Source: Bacteroidales bacterium
GTDB taxonomy: Bacteria; Bacteroidota; Bacteroidia; Bacteroidales; UBA932
Length of the DNA stretch: 25,338 bases
NCBI GenBank assembly: GCA_016285215.1
Contig: JAEEQI010000010.1
Location: 1 to 25,338 of the forward strand
Direction of reading: 5' to 3'
Program-made: the position numbers and the translations under genes
The notes under the pieces: model-generated
What the model was told of the DNA's origin: nothing
Seen by the model: the letters and a program-made list of their open reading frames with translations, nothing else
The model's database searches: none
Part shown: in pieces, positions 13,421 to 21,558 of the stretch
Numbering within the stretch: the first letter of the stretch is position 1
Layout: each line of letters starts with the position of its first letter

Positions 13421-14875
13421 CTATTTAGTGCTCTTCTTTCTCCAAAGATAGAATAAAAAGGATGAAATCGCAAAGGTGACTACGCCAATGAGGGGTGCCA
13501 GCGTCTGGGGCAGACGGAAGCCAATTTTATCGACCAGGATGAAGGTGACGCAGACGGAGGTCATAAACAGGGCCGGCAGGAGGGTAACGAGATACCAGCG
13601 GGCACCTTTGGCGCGATACAGATAGACGGTGGCCGTCCAGAGCATAAACACCGCGAGGGCCTGGTTGCTCCAGCCGAAGTAACGCCAGATGACATTGAAG
13701 CCATTGGCATCGGCAATGTTGTACCAAAGGAGGACGGCCGAACCGGCAAAGAGCGGAATGGCAATGGCCAGGCGCTTGTGGATGTCTTTCTGGGGCAGTT
13801 TGACAAAATCGGCGACAATGAGACGGGCACTGCGGAAAGCCGTATCGCCAGAGGTGATGGGAGCAGCCACCACGCCCAGGATGGCGAGGATGCCGCCCAT
13901 CAGGCCCAGCCAGTTCTCGGACACCTTGGTAACCACGGCGGGCGCAGCGGCCGTGAGGTCGGAACCTACCTCGGCAGCGCCGCCGGAGAAGAAGAACCAG
14001 GAGGAGACGGCCGCCCAGATAAGGGCCACCAGACCTTCCGTAATCATAGAGCCGTAAAAGACGGGCCGACCCAGTTTTTCATTCTGGATGCAGCGGGCCA
14101 TCAGGGGGCTCTGAGTAGCGTGGAAGCCGGAAATGGCGCCGCAGGCAATGGTAATGAACAGGCAGGGGAAGATGGGCTGGTTCTTAATGCCGGCCTGCTC
14201 CGACCAGCCGCTCAAACCATCCCAGAGCTCCGGCAGGGTGGGCCACTTGATAAAGAGACACACCATAAGGGCCGCCGCCATAAAGAGCAGGGCCACGGCA
14301 AAGATGGGATAGATCTTGCCAATGAGCTTATCAATGGGCAGCAGTGTTGCTATCACGTAATAAGCGAAGATGATTCCCACCCACAGCATAATGGAATTTC
14401 TGGTGCCGTCTCCGGCAATGTCTCCCAGGATGAGGGCCGGGCTGTAAACGAACACGGTACCCACCAGCAGCAGAAGGACGACGGAGAACACCAGCATCAC
14501 CCGCTTGGTCCTTTGACCCAGATAGTCTCCCACCAGGTCCGGGAATCCCTGGCCTCCGTGCCGGACAGAGAGCATACCGCACATATAGTCGTGAACGGCA
14601 CCCGCAAAGATGCAGCCCAGAACTATCCACAGATAACTGGCCGGGCCAAACTTGGCACCCATAATGGCACCAAAGATGGGACCCGTTCCGGCAATATTGA
14701 GGAACTGGATCATAAATACCTTCCAGGTGGGAAGGGGAATGAAGTCTACTCCGTCCTGCTTGGTAATAGCCGGTGTTTTGCGGGAAGGATTGGGGCCGAA
14801 GACGCGGTCCACGAACTTACCGTAAATCAAATAACCCAGGACGAGGGCCAGGATACTTAAAAGGAAGGAAATCAT
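13421..14875 (-). CDS. cstA: CstA-family carbon starvation protein (pyruvate/peptide transporter)
   Basis: This 484-residue polytopic membrane protein has the CstA-family hallmarks 'GTGPIFGAIMGAKFGP' (about 63-78), 'HDYMCGMLSVRHGGQG' (94-109) and 'GFHATQSPLMARC' near residue 250. E. coli relatives (CstA, BtsT) import pyruvate and have been linked to peptide use under carbon starvation. This is the short form (E. coli CstA is about 700), which is usual in Bacteroidetes. It starts 3 bases after rsmD, suggesting co-transcription rather than a starvation promoter of its own. No adjacent two-component sensor was seen. Confidence 0.93.
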   Translation of the reverse strand: MISFLLSILALVLGYLIYGKFVDRVFGPNPSRKTPAITKQDGVDFIPLPTWKVFMIQFLNIAGTGPIFGAIMGAKFGPASYLWIVLGCIFAGAVHDYMCGMLSVRHGGQGFPDLVGDYLGQRTKRVMLVFSVVLLLLVGTVFVYSPALILGDIAGDGTRNSIMLWVGIIFAYYVIATLLPIDKLIGKIYPIFAVALLFMAAALMVCLFIKWPTLPELWDGLSGWSEQAGIKNQPIFPCLFITIACGAISGFHATQSPLMARCIQNEKLGRPVFYGSMITEGLVALIWAAVSSWFFFSGGAAEVGSDLTAAAPAVVTKVSENWLGLMGGILAILGVVAAPITSGDTAFRSARLIVADFVKLPQKDIHKRLAIAIPLFAGSAVLLWYNIADANGFNVIWRYFGWSNQALAVFMLWTATVYLYRAKGARWYLVTLLPALFMTSVCVTFILVDKIGFRLPQTLAPLIGVVTFAISSFLFYLWRKKSTK

Positions 14876-14878
14876 AGT

Positions 14879-15409
14879 TTATTCAAAAAAGCTAAAGTGA
14901 ACACGGCCGTAATGGCGCTCTTTTTTGAAATGAGGGTGGTCAGTGAAGGAATGCTCGTCTCCGTGCTCCAGGATGAAGTAGCAGCCGGGATGAAGCAAAT
15001 CGTAAGAGAAAATCTGGTCCGGAAGGGTTTCCAGACCTTCCAGGGCATAGGGCGGGTCTGCGAAAATGATATCGAACTTTTCCCGGCAGATGGGGAGAAA
15101 GTCAAACACGTTGTCCCGCACCATAGTTACATTGGTGAGGCCCAGGCGGGCGGCTTCCGTCTTGATGAAGCTGGCGTTCTCACGGGCCATCTCTACGGAG
15201 TACACGCGCGCAGCGCCACGGGAGGCAAACTCAAAAGCAATGGAACCGGTACCTCCAAAGAGGTCCAGCACCTGCAGGTCTTCAAATTCGTACTCGTTGT
15301 CCAGAATATTGAACAGACCTTCCTTGGCAAAGTCCGTAGTGGGACGCGCCTTGTATCCTGCCGGCGGCAGAATCACTTTTCCTTTAAGTTTTCCGCCAAT
15401 GATACGCAT
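14879..15409 (-). CDS. rsmD: 16S rRNA (guanine(966)-N(2))-methyltransferase RsmD
   Basis: The enzyme transfers a methyl group from S-adenosylmethionine to N2 of G966 of 16S rRNA in the small ribosomal subunit. It has 176 residues, with the N-terminal 'MRIIGGKLKG' and 'RPTTDFAKEGLFNIL' (22-36) of the family, the cofactor loop LDLFGGTGS (48-56), the acidic Glu73 of VYSVE, and the catalytic DPPY (118-121). It follows DUF3822 by 6 bases, an arrangement common in Bacteroidetes, and precedes cstA by 3 bases. Confidence 0.96.
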   Translation of the reverse strand: MRIIGGKLKGKVILPPAGYKARPTTDFAKEGLFNILDNEYEFEDLQVLDLFGGTGSIAFEFASRGAARVYSVEMARENASFIKTEAARLGLTNVTMVRDNVFDFLPICREKFDIIFADPPYALEGLETLPDQIFSYDLLHPGCYFILEHGDEHSFTDHPHFKKERHYGRVHFSFFE

Positions 15410-15415
15410 AGGCGG

Positions 15416-16105
15416 CTAGAGTTGAACTACGCCCTTGAAATAGCGGTACAAAGACATACTGGCCTCCGGAGACAGCGGGGTGCGGAAGCATACGGTGGAT
15501 ACTTCCGGATTAAGCTGCAGCTGCTTGAGGCTCAGGAAAAGGAAGTACTGGGCGGTGGTGAAGTCCGGCGCCTGGAACACATTGGCCAGGCGGAGGCTCT
15601 TGCCCTGGGCTATGGCCAGATGGAGGTATCCATCGGCCCAGGAGGCTACTATCTTATTGTATTCCGTAAGGGTTTCCAACTGCCGGAGCAGGTAGTACAT
15701 CTCCGGCAATACGCGCACCGGCTCTCCCGAGAGGGGCAGCACGGTCTGGGCTATTACCTTGGAGAGAGATTCCCCAATGGAATTGCTGAATACCAGCACG
15801 GAGGCCTGGGAAGGGACGGGAACGGTTTCCACAAAATCTCCTTCTTCCAGGGTGCAGACCTCTTCCAGAGCGGCACGGGCGGCCTGGGGGTCATAAAACA
15901 CTTCCGGCACCAGGCACATCTTGGGCGTGAGGAGCGAAACGGCTACCTGCTCATAGCGGCGCTGGAATTCCGGAGTGGTAAAAAGATGCTCCGCACCCAT
16001 CCAATCGGATATGCGGAGCCCTTCAGGGGTTTGCACCTTAAAAGAATATCCACTCAAGGAGACTTGAATGGATATCCCTGTAAACGGCGTGTTGGAGTTT
16101 TCCAT
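15416..16105 (-). CDS. DUF3822 family protein
   Basis: This 229-residue protein has no signal peptide or membrane helix. Sequence flavour and the position directly before rsmD match DUF3822, a Bacteroidetes family of unknown function. Visible features are an N-terminal 'TGISIQVSLSGYSFKVQ' strand pair, a central 'SVLVFSNSIG' and 'IVASWADGYLHLAIAQGKSL', and a C-terminal 'TAQYFLFLSLKQLQLNPE'. Repeated strand-turn-strand units with 'ADGYLHLAI' are reminiscent of actin-like/PilM-type folds, but this is an inference from pattern only. It begins 9 bases after the pilin-like gene, so the two are likely functionally linked. Confidence 0.85.
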   Translation of the reverse strand: MENSNTPFTGISIQVSLSGYSFKVQTPEGLRISDWMGAEHLFTTPEFQRRYEQVAVSLLTPKMCLVPEVFYDPQAARAALEEVCTLEEGDFVETVPVPSQASVLVFSNSIGESLSKVIAQTVLPLSGEPVRVLPEMYYLLRQLETLTEYNKIVASWADGYLHLAIAQGKSLRLANVFQAPDFTTAQYFLFLSLKQLQLNPEVSTVCFRTPLSPEASMSLYRYFKGVVQL

Positions 16106-16114
16106 AACGGAAGA

Positions 16115-16819
16115 CTACTCCCAGTTACCGGCGTTGTTGTTAGGAGCGGTAACGCTACCTACCTGCAGACCTTCGTACTTGTTCTGGTCTCTACGCTCGG
16201 CGTCCAGGTTGATGCGAAGCTGGTTGTCCAGGCCTTTGCACAGAGCCTTGTAAGGCATACGGGCCTCGAACAGAGGAACATTCACACCGGAAACAAGCTT
16301 AACCGCGCTTTCCATCTCGGTCTTCTGGCCACCGGAGAACGGGATGAAAGCCAGGGAGTCGATGTGGAAGTCCGGGCGGTTGTTGAAGAGGGTATCCTTC
16401 ACGGGAACCTGGGTAGTCACAGAATACACAACGGGAGTGCCCTTCTTGTAGGCGTCCTGCAGCATATCCAGGATCTGCTCCTTGGTAGCCTTCTTGCCGG
16501 CGGCCTTCTTGATGGCCTCGGTGTTGGCAACGGCCAGGGAATCGTCCATAGAGCCAATCTGCATCACGATGGCCATTTTACCACCCTCGTAGAACATCTT
16601 GAGGGAGTCCATAGTGGGGCTGAAACGACCGGTTTCACTCTTGAAAGCTACCTGGAGGGTACGGATGTCTTTCAAGCGCTGGATGGCTACCTGGGAACGG
16701 GCGGCAACCTCTTTGTTGAACTTAACCGGCTTCTGCACACTCTTTACAGTGAGCCAGACAAGGAGGACGATAAGGGCTGCCAGGGCGCACTCAATTGCGA
16801 TTTTGACTGATTTGTTCAT
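16115..16819 (-). CDS. Conserved hypothetical with pseudopilin-like N-terminus
   Basis: This 234-residue protein has one N-terminal membrane helix (about residues 5-26; 'VKIAIECALAALIVLLVW') that runs directly into a charged helix with 'AIQRLKDIRTLQVAFKSETG' (45-64). The layout resembles type II/IV pseudopilins, in which a long first helix is followed by a small globular domain. There is no typical prepilin peptidase site (Gly before Phe-Thr-Leu-Ile-Glu), although Glu10 follows the helix start. The C-terminal part (100-234) is soluble and periplasmic by orientation. It is the first gene of a transcription unit with DUF3822, rsmD, cstA and the DUF853 ATPase, with a -7 element upstream. Function is unknown. 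Confidence 0.85.
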   Translation of the reverse strand: MNKSVKIAIECALAALIVLLVWLTVKSVQKPVKFNKEVAARSQVAIQRLKDIRTLQVAFKSETGRFSPTMDSLKMFYEGGKMAIVMQIGSMDDSLAVANTEAIKKAAGKKATKEQILDMLQDAYKKGTPVVYSVTTQVPVKDTLFNNRPDFHIDSLAFIPFSGGQKTEMESAVKLVSGVNVPLFEARMPYKALCKGLDNQLRINLDAERRDQNKYEGLQVGSVTAPNNNAGNWE

Positions 16820-16853
16820 TATTCTAGTGTTTTATAATTTTCCAAACTTCCGA

Positions 16854-16861
16854 CAAAGTTA
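16854..16861 (-). promoter_or_regulatory. Candidate -7 element for the pilin-like/DUF3822/rsmD/cstA unit
   Basis: The minus strand reads TAACTTTG (TAnnTTTG), with a TTG about 20 bases upstream of it, 34 bases before the ATG at 16819. It shares a 103-base intergenic region with the opposite nrnA promoter. Confidence 0.55.
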
Positions 16862-16894
16862 AAAAAATGATTTCTCAAAAGCAATAATCTTTTG

Positions 16895-16902
16895 TAAATT
16901 TG
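16895..16902 (+). promoter_or_regulatory. Candidate -7 element for the nrnA operon
   Basis: TAAATTTG (TAnnTTTG) lies 20 bases before the ATG at 16923, the same spacing as for the AraC-type regulator. It is the only clear promoter for the six-gene operon that runs to 22856. Confidence 0.6.
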
Positions 16903-16922
16903 CCATCGCATTTAGTACTGCA

Positions 16923-17942
16923 ATGCTTATTCTTACTCAAGAAAAGATTCATAGCCTCCAAGCGCTGCTGGAAGCCGCCTCGCGGGTGGCCGTTCTGGGT
17001 CATATCCACCCGGACGGGGACGCCCTGGGTTCCACCACCGCCATGGCCCTTTTCCTGAAAGAGAAACTGGGGAAGGAAGCCTGCTGCATCCTGCCGGACA
17101 CCCCTCCGGAGAACCTTCACTTCATTCTGGCTCCCGCCATCCCCTATCACTTCTACGACCAGGACGCCACCGCTGCCGTCGAGGCAGTAAAAAGGGCCGA
17201 TCTGGTCATCCTCCAGGACTGCAACTCCTTTAACCGGACGGAAGGCCTGGAAGAAGCGCTGAAGGCATCTTCGGCCCGTAAAATTCTCATTGACCACCAC
17301 CTGAATCCGGACGAAAACGCCTTTAACCTGGTCTTTTCCACTCCGGACATCTCCTCCACCTGCGAACTGCTGTACTGGATCCTGAAGGAGATGGGCTGGC
17401 AGCCCGACACCCTCATTGGCTCGCCACTGCTGGCCGGTATGACCACGGACACCAACAACTTTGCCAACTCGGTTTACCCGTCCACCTTCCGGATGGCCTC
17501 CGATCTTCTGGCTGCCGGCGTAGACCGGGACGCCATCCTGGAAAAGATTTACTGGTGCTACCGGGATACCCGGGTGCGGCTGATGGGCTATATGCAGAAC
17601 GAGGGGCTGCACATCCTTCCGGAAGGCGCCGCCTATATGATTCTGACCAAGGACATCCAGCAACGCTTCGGTCTCCGGGAAGGAGAAACAGAAGGACTGG
17701 TAAATGTTCCTCTCAGCGTTGGAAACGTGCGCCTGAGCCTGCTGGCCAAGGAAGACCAGGGTCATTTCCGCGTGTCGGTGCGCTCCAAGCGGGGCACTTC
17801 GGCCCAAAACCTGGCCCGCCAGTATTTCCACGGCGGAGGACACGAGAACGCCGCCGGAGGAAAGATTTTACCCGAGGACTACTCCCCCGCCCAGGGCATA
17901 CAGGCCTATGTAGAACAAATCCTGAAAGCTTTCCTGCAATGA
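16923..17942 (+). CDS. nrnA: DHH-family bifunctional oligoribonuclease/PAP phosphatase (NrnA-like)
   Basis: The protein degrades short RNA oligonucleotides to monophosphates and, in the family, also dephosphorylates 3'-phosphoadenosine 5'-phosphate. It has 339 residues. The DHH domain shows HIHPDGDALGS (27-37), Asp99 in ILQDCN, the DHH triad at 124-126 (ILIDHH) and the 'GMTTDTNNF' segment (172-180), which together bind the metal ions. The C-terminal DHHA1 domain has the substrate-binding GGGHENAAGG (304-313). The start at 16923 is the first Met after the promoter. Its stop overlaps the start of the next gene as ATGA, implying translational coupling. Confidence 0.95.
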   Translation: MLILTQEKIHSLQALLEAASRVAVLGHIHPDGDALGSTTAMALFLKEKLGKEACCILPDTPPENLHFILAPAIPYHFYDQDATAAVEAVKRADLVILQDCNSFNRTEGLEEALKASSARKILIDHHLNPDENAFNLVFSTPDISSTCELLYWILKEMGWQPDTLIGSPLLAGMTTDTNNFANSVYPSTFRMASDLLAAGVDRDAILEKIYWCYRDTRVRLMGYMQNEGLHILPEGAAYMILTKDIQQRFGLREGETEGLVNVPLSVGNVRLSLLAKEDQGHFRVSVRSKRGTSAQNLARQYFHGGGHENAAGGKILPEDYSPAQGIQAYVEQILKAFLQ

Positions 17943-18511
17943 AGAAAAGCACGTCCATACTTTTGATCCTGATGCTCCTGACGGTCCTGGCAGCCTGCAC
18001 CAAGCAGTCGCTGCAGGCCACCTATGACAAGCAGATCACCAACATCGAAAACTTTATCAAGAGTATGCAGGGCAAGGACCCGGACGCCAGGCTCATCAAA
18101 GAGGAGGAAGGCGTATACCGCCTCAACCTGCACGACACCCTGGACAGGGTTCTTAACCGGACCGACTCCCTGGAATGGGGCGGCGAGGTTTCCCTCTACT
18201 ATGCCTGCTTCGTCCTCACCAGCGCCAATCTGACCAGCACCAGCCTGGTAGCCACCAACATCAAGGAACTGGCAGAGGAGGCCAAATGGAACCTGACGGA
18301 CGAAAGCATCTTTAAACTGGACACCCTTAAGTTGGACAACAATCTGATTCCCGGTCTGGCCAAAGGCCTCAGAGGCGTACAGCCCCTGGATGAGGGATAT
18401 ATCCTCTTTACCGGAAAATATGGATTTGGCAAGAACGAGCGAGGCACGATTCCTGCAAGGAGTGCCCTGGCTTATTATTATTGGATAGAAAATATCAGCA
18501 ATGAAAACTAA
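17939..18511 (+). CDS. FKBP-like lipoprotein 1
   Basis: This 190-residue protein has a lipoprotein signal peptide (lipobox LAAC, Cys20). A helical N-terminal part (about 28-60) is followed by a reduced FKBP-type region whose end is recognisable by 'IPGLAKGLRGVQPLDEGYI' and then 'YGFGKNERGTIPARSALAYY', the usual 'IPGW..GL.....G......YG.......IP....L.F' pattern of peptidyl-prolyl isomerases. Some active-site aromatics appear replaced, so it may fold proteins without strong isomerase activity. Anchoring in a membrane facing the periplasm is expected. It overlaps nrnA by 4 bases and the next FKBP gene by 11 bases. Flavobacterial GldI is also an FKBP lipoprotein that I recall near an nrnA-type gene; equivalence is not shown. 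Confidence 0.85.
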   Translation: MKKSTSILLILMLLTVLAACTKQSLQATYDKQITNIENFIKSMQGKDPDARLIKEEEGVYRLNLHDTLDRVLNRTDSLEWGGEVSLYYACFVLTSANLTSTSLVATNIKELAEEAKWNLTDESIFKLDTLKLDNNLIPGLAKGLRGVQPLDEGYILFTGKYGFGKNERGTIPARSALAYYYWIENISNEN

Positions 18512-19538
18512 ATATCTTTTACTCGCAGTTTTGGGCCTCACCGCCTGGGGATGTGCCAAGGAAAACACTCCTTCCGTTGGTGAAACCGCCAAGGAATACC
18601 TGAGTCTCTGGATGGACAAATACCATCCCGGCATTCCCGCCACCAACGCCGGTCTTTACATTCTGGAAGACAAAGCCGGCACCGGAGAATCGTGGAATAT
18701 CGAAAACGACTACGCTTACGTGGAAGTAACCGTCAGAACCCTTGACGGCGATATCTCCACCACTACGGACGAGCGCCTGTCCCGGCAATTGGGCACCTAT
18801 GCCAAGGGCAATTACTATGGCCCCCGGTACCAGGCTATAGGAGAAGGAAACAGCTATGCCGGCGTAGATGCCATCCTCGATGGGATGCGCATTGGCGGCA
18901 GCCGCAAGGTCGTGGTTCCGGCCTGGATGCTCACCACCAAACGTTACAACACCCAGCAGGAGTACATCAACGCCTCCACCGTTTCCTCTTCCCTGATCTA
19001 CGACGTCAAGCTCTGCGGACAGACGGAGGACATTGACCAAATGGAAAAAGACAGCCTCAGAAGCTATGTAACCCGCCACTACGGCAATCTGGCTTCCGTA
19101 TCGTACAATTCAGAAGAAGAAGCCAACGGCACTTTCTATTTCTATAGCGACGTGAGCGGCTTCAACGATGACTCCAAGAAGCGCGGAGAAACCAGCAGTG
19201 CCACCATCAATTACACCGGCCGCCTCCTCAACGGACAGGTCTTTGACACCACCATTGAGAAGGTAGCCAAGGATGCCGGCATCTACAGTGCCTCCAAGAC
19301 CTATTCTCCCATGGATGTTAAGTTCTCGGCCGACTGGAACAGCATCACCTTAAGCGGCAGTTCTTCCCTCATCAACGGCTTCAAAGGAGGTCTGTTTCTT
19401 ATGAAGTACGAGGGCCAGAAGGCCGTGGTTATGTTTACTTCCACCCACGGCTATACCTCCACCGGCAGCGGAGAAACCATTCCCGCCTGGTCTCCCCTGC
19501 AGTTTGAACTGGAGCTGGTGACCGTCTCTGACAATTAA
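18501..19538 (+). CDS. FKBP-type peptidyl-prolyl isomerase lipoprotein 2 (two FKBP-like domains)
   Basis: This 345-residue protein has a lipoprotein signal peptide (WGC, Cys18). The first FKBP-like domain covers about residues 50-175 ('YVEVTVRTLDG', 'DAILDGMRIGGSRKVVVP'). The second, about 205-343, has the classic 'ATINYTGRLLNGQVFDTT' (234-251) and a C-terminal 'IPAWSPLQFELELV'. Such proteins assist folding of exported proteins around proline bonds. The first domain is degenerate and may serve as a chaperone or dimer module. The gene starts inside the end of the preceding FKBP gene (11-base overlap), so translation is coupled, and the two products may act together. A 3-base gap leads to the MATE gene. 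Confidence 0.9.
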   Translation: MKTKYLLLAVLGLTAWGCAKENTPSVGETAKEYLSLWMDKYHPGIPATNAGLYILEDKAGTGESWNIENDYAYVEVTVRTLDGDISTTTDERLSRQLGTYAKGNYYGPRYQAIGEGNSYAGVDAILDGMRIGGSRKVVVPAWMLTTKRYNTQQEYINASTVSSSLIYDVKLCGQTEDIDQMEKDSLRSYVTRHYGNLASVSYNSEEEANGTFYFYSDVSGFNDDSKKRGETSSATINYTGRLLNGQVFDTTIEKVAKDAGIYSASKTYSPMDVKFSADWNSITLSGSSSLINGFKGGLFLMKYEGQKAVVMFTSTHGYTSTGSGETIPAWSPLQFELELVTVSDN

Positions 19539-19541
19539 TTT

Positions 19542-20939
19542 ATGAACGGAAGCGTTCCCACAGAACTGGGCACCAAGCCCATCAACTCACTCATCAGGCA
19601 GTACGCTGTTCCTGGCATCATAGCTATGACAGCGTCTTCCTTGTATAATATGGTGGACAGCATCTACATTGGCCACATTGCCAACGTGGGTTCGCTTTCC
19701 ATCGCCGGACTGGCCGTCACGTTCCCGCTGATGAACATCTCCACGGCTTTCGGCACCCTGGTGGGCGTGGGCGCCTCTACTATGATTTCCGTGCTCCTGG
19801 GTCAGAAAAACTACCCGGTAGCCCGCAAGGTCCTGTGCAACGAGGTAACCCTCAACATCATCACGGGTATCATCTTTACCCTGGTTACCTTGCTGTGGAT
19901 GGACCCCATCCTCCGCTTCTTCGGCGCCTCCGACGCCACCCTGCCCTTTGCCCGGCAGTATATGACCATCATTGCCATCGGCAATGCCGTCACGCACCTT
20001 TACTTCGGCCTTAACTCCGTTGTCCGGGCCTCCGGCAATCCCAAACTGGCTATGGGGCTCACGCTGTTCACCGTGTTCTCCAACGCCATCCTGGACCCCA
20101 TCTTCATCTTTGTGCTGGATATGGGCATCCAGGGTGCGGCCATAGCCACGGTCCTGTGCCAGCTTATGTCCCTGTGCTATACGATGTGGTATTTCCTCAA
20201 CCCGCACCGTTTCCTGCACCTCCCCCGCTCCCTCAAGCTTTTCCGCATAGACTGGAAGATTGCCAAGGACTCCCTGGCCATTGGCCTGGGCCCGTTCCTG
20301 ATGAATCTTGCCAGCTGCATTGTGGTGCTGTTCATTAACCAGCAGCTGCTCCGCTGGGGTGGAGACCTGGCCATTGGAGCCTATGGCATTGTAAACCGTA
20401 TCGTATTCCTCTTTGTAATGATTGTGATGGGCTTCAACCAAGGTATGCAGCCCATTGCCGGATACAATTACGGCGCCCGTCAGTACGGTCGCGTACGGGA
20501 GGTCTATGTGAAGACCGCCGGCTGGGCCACGCTGGTCACGTTCCTGGGATTCATCGTTTCCGAGTTCCTGGCCGTCCCTACCGTAGAAATCTTCACCAAC
20601 GACCCGGTGCTCATTGACAAAGCCGCACGGGGTCTCCAGAAAATGAATATCGTGTTCCCCATCGTGGGTTTCCAGATGGTGACCACCAACCTCTTCCAAT
20701 GCCTGGGAATGGTCAAGAAGTCCATCTTCCTGTCCCTGTCCCGGCAGCTCCTTTTCCTGTTACCCTGCATCTACATCCTGCCTCCGCTGCTGGAGTCCGA
20801 GGTAGGTGTCTGGTACAGTTTCCCCATCTCCGATACCATTGCCGCCATCATCACCGCCATCCTGGCCGTGGGGCTTCTCAGAAAGCTGGGACGGCTCAAG
20901 GACGGAGACGATCCTTCCATCCTGGGAAGTCAGATTTAG
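19542..20939 (+). CDS. MATE family efflux transporter
   Basis: This 465-residue inner-membrane exporter has the two six-helix halves of the MATE fold. Recognisable segments include 'LIRQYAVPGIIAMTASSLYNMVDSIYIG' in parts at the N-terminus (residues 16-43), a 'GVGASTMISVLLGQ' loop near residue 75-90 and, in the second half, 'GFNQGMQPIAGYNYGARQYGRV' in parts around 295-320, which is typical of the family. MATE proteins use sodium or proton gradients to export cationic drugs and metabolites. The substrate is unknown here. It sits between the FKBP lipoprotein and a kinase-like gene in the same operon. Confidence 0.96.
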   Translation: MNGSVPTELGTKPINSLIRQYAVPGIIAMTASSLYNMVDSIYIGHIANVGSLSIAGLAVTFPLMNISTAFGTLVGVGASTMISVLLGQKNYPVARKVLCNEVTLNIITGIIFTLVTLLWMDPILRFFGASDATLPFARQYMTIIAIGNAVTHLYFGLNSVVRASGNPKLAMGLTLFTVFSNAILDPIFIFVLDMGIQGAAIATVLCQLMSLCYTMWYFLNPHRFLHLPRSLKLFRIDWKIAKDSLAIGLGPFLMNLASCIVVLFINQQLLRWGGDLAIGAYGIVNRIVFLFVMIVMGFNQGMQPIAGYNYGARQYGRVREVYVKTAGWATLVTFLGFIVSEFLAVPTVEIFTNDPVLIDKAARGLQKMNIVFPIVGFQMVTTNLFQCLGMVKKSIFLSLSRQLLFLLPCIYILPPLLESEVGVWYSFPISDTIAAIITAILAVGLLRKLGRLKDGDDPSILGSQI

Positions 20940-20952
20940 ACCTTTCTAACCT

Positions 20953-21558
20953 ATGAGTACCATTATCAATGTAGGCCGAAGCTTCGGCAGTGGCGGAGGA
21001 TTTGTAGGGCAAGCCATAGGCAAAAAACTGGGCATCCCGGTTTTTGACAACGAACTCATTTCCAAGGCCGCAGAAGAAAGCGGCTATTCCAAGAGCCTCT
21101 TCGCCAAGGGAGAGGAAAAGAGCCTGTTCTCCGTATCCAGCTTCTTCGCCTCGGGCCGATTGAGCTACCTGGACAACGGCTATGTAAACGACAACGTGCT
21201 CTTCAACATCCAGAGCGAGGTCATCCGCAACATAGCCGACAAGGGAGACGCCGTCATCATTGGCCGCTGCGCAGACTACATCCTGCGGGACCGCCCCTGC
21301 CTCAACGTGTTTGTGGGAGGTCCGGAAGAGTACCGCATCCGCCGGCTCGTGGAGAACGAGCACCTTTCGGCCGAAGAAGCCGAAAAGCTGATGCGCCGCA
21401 AGGACCGCACCCGCGAAACGTACTACAATTACTACACGTTCGGCTCCTGGGGACAGGCCTCCAACTACCACCTCTGCGTAGACAGCTCCATCCTGGGTAT
21501 CGAAGGAACCGCCTACTACATCATTGACTTCGGTCGCCGGGCCGGTCTCATCAAGTGA
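20953..21558 (+). CDS. Cytidylate kinase-like family protein
   Basis: This 201-residue P-loop protein belongs to the cytidylate kinase-like (Cytidylate_kin2) family. The N-terminus shows GRSFGSGGGFVGQAIGKKLG (8-27), a variant P-loop in which Gly-rich residues replace the usual GKGT. Further on are 'DKGDAVIIGRCADYIL' (about 95-110), a strand plus arginine finger-like segment, and 'KLMRRKDRTRETYYNYYT' (155-172), which corresponds to the lid region. The true substrate of this family is not settled and nucleoside monophosphate kinase activity is only inferred. It is not the housekeeping cmk, which carries a different insert. It follows the MATE gene by 13 bases and overlaps the next gene as GTGA. 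Confidence 0.88.
   Translation: MSTIINVGRSFGSGGGFVGQAIGKKLGIPVFDNELISKAAEESGYSKSLFAKGEEKSLFSVSSFFASGRLSYLDNGYVNDNVLFNIQSEVIRNIADKGDAVIIGRCADYILRDRPCLNVFVGGPEEYRIRRLVENEHLSAEEAEKLMRRKDRTRETYYNYYTFGSWGQASNYHLCVDSSILGIEGTAYYIIDFGRRAGLIK

Noticed and set aside
14897..16810. 637-codon plus-strand frame across rsmD, DUF3822 and the pilin-like gene
   Set aside because: It spans three well-supported minus-strand genes and their short gaps and has no domain match.
17555..17938. Longer start for the first FKBP-like lipoprotein
   Set aside because: The extension lies inside nrnA in another frame and precedes a perfect lipoprotein signal peptide starting at 17939.
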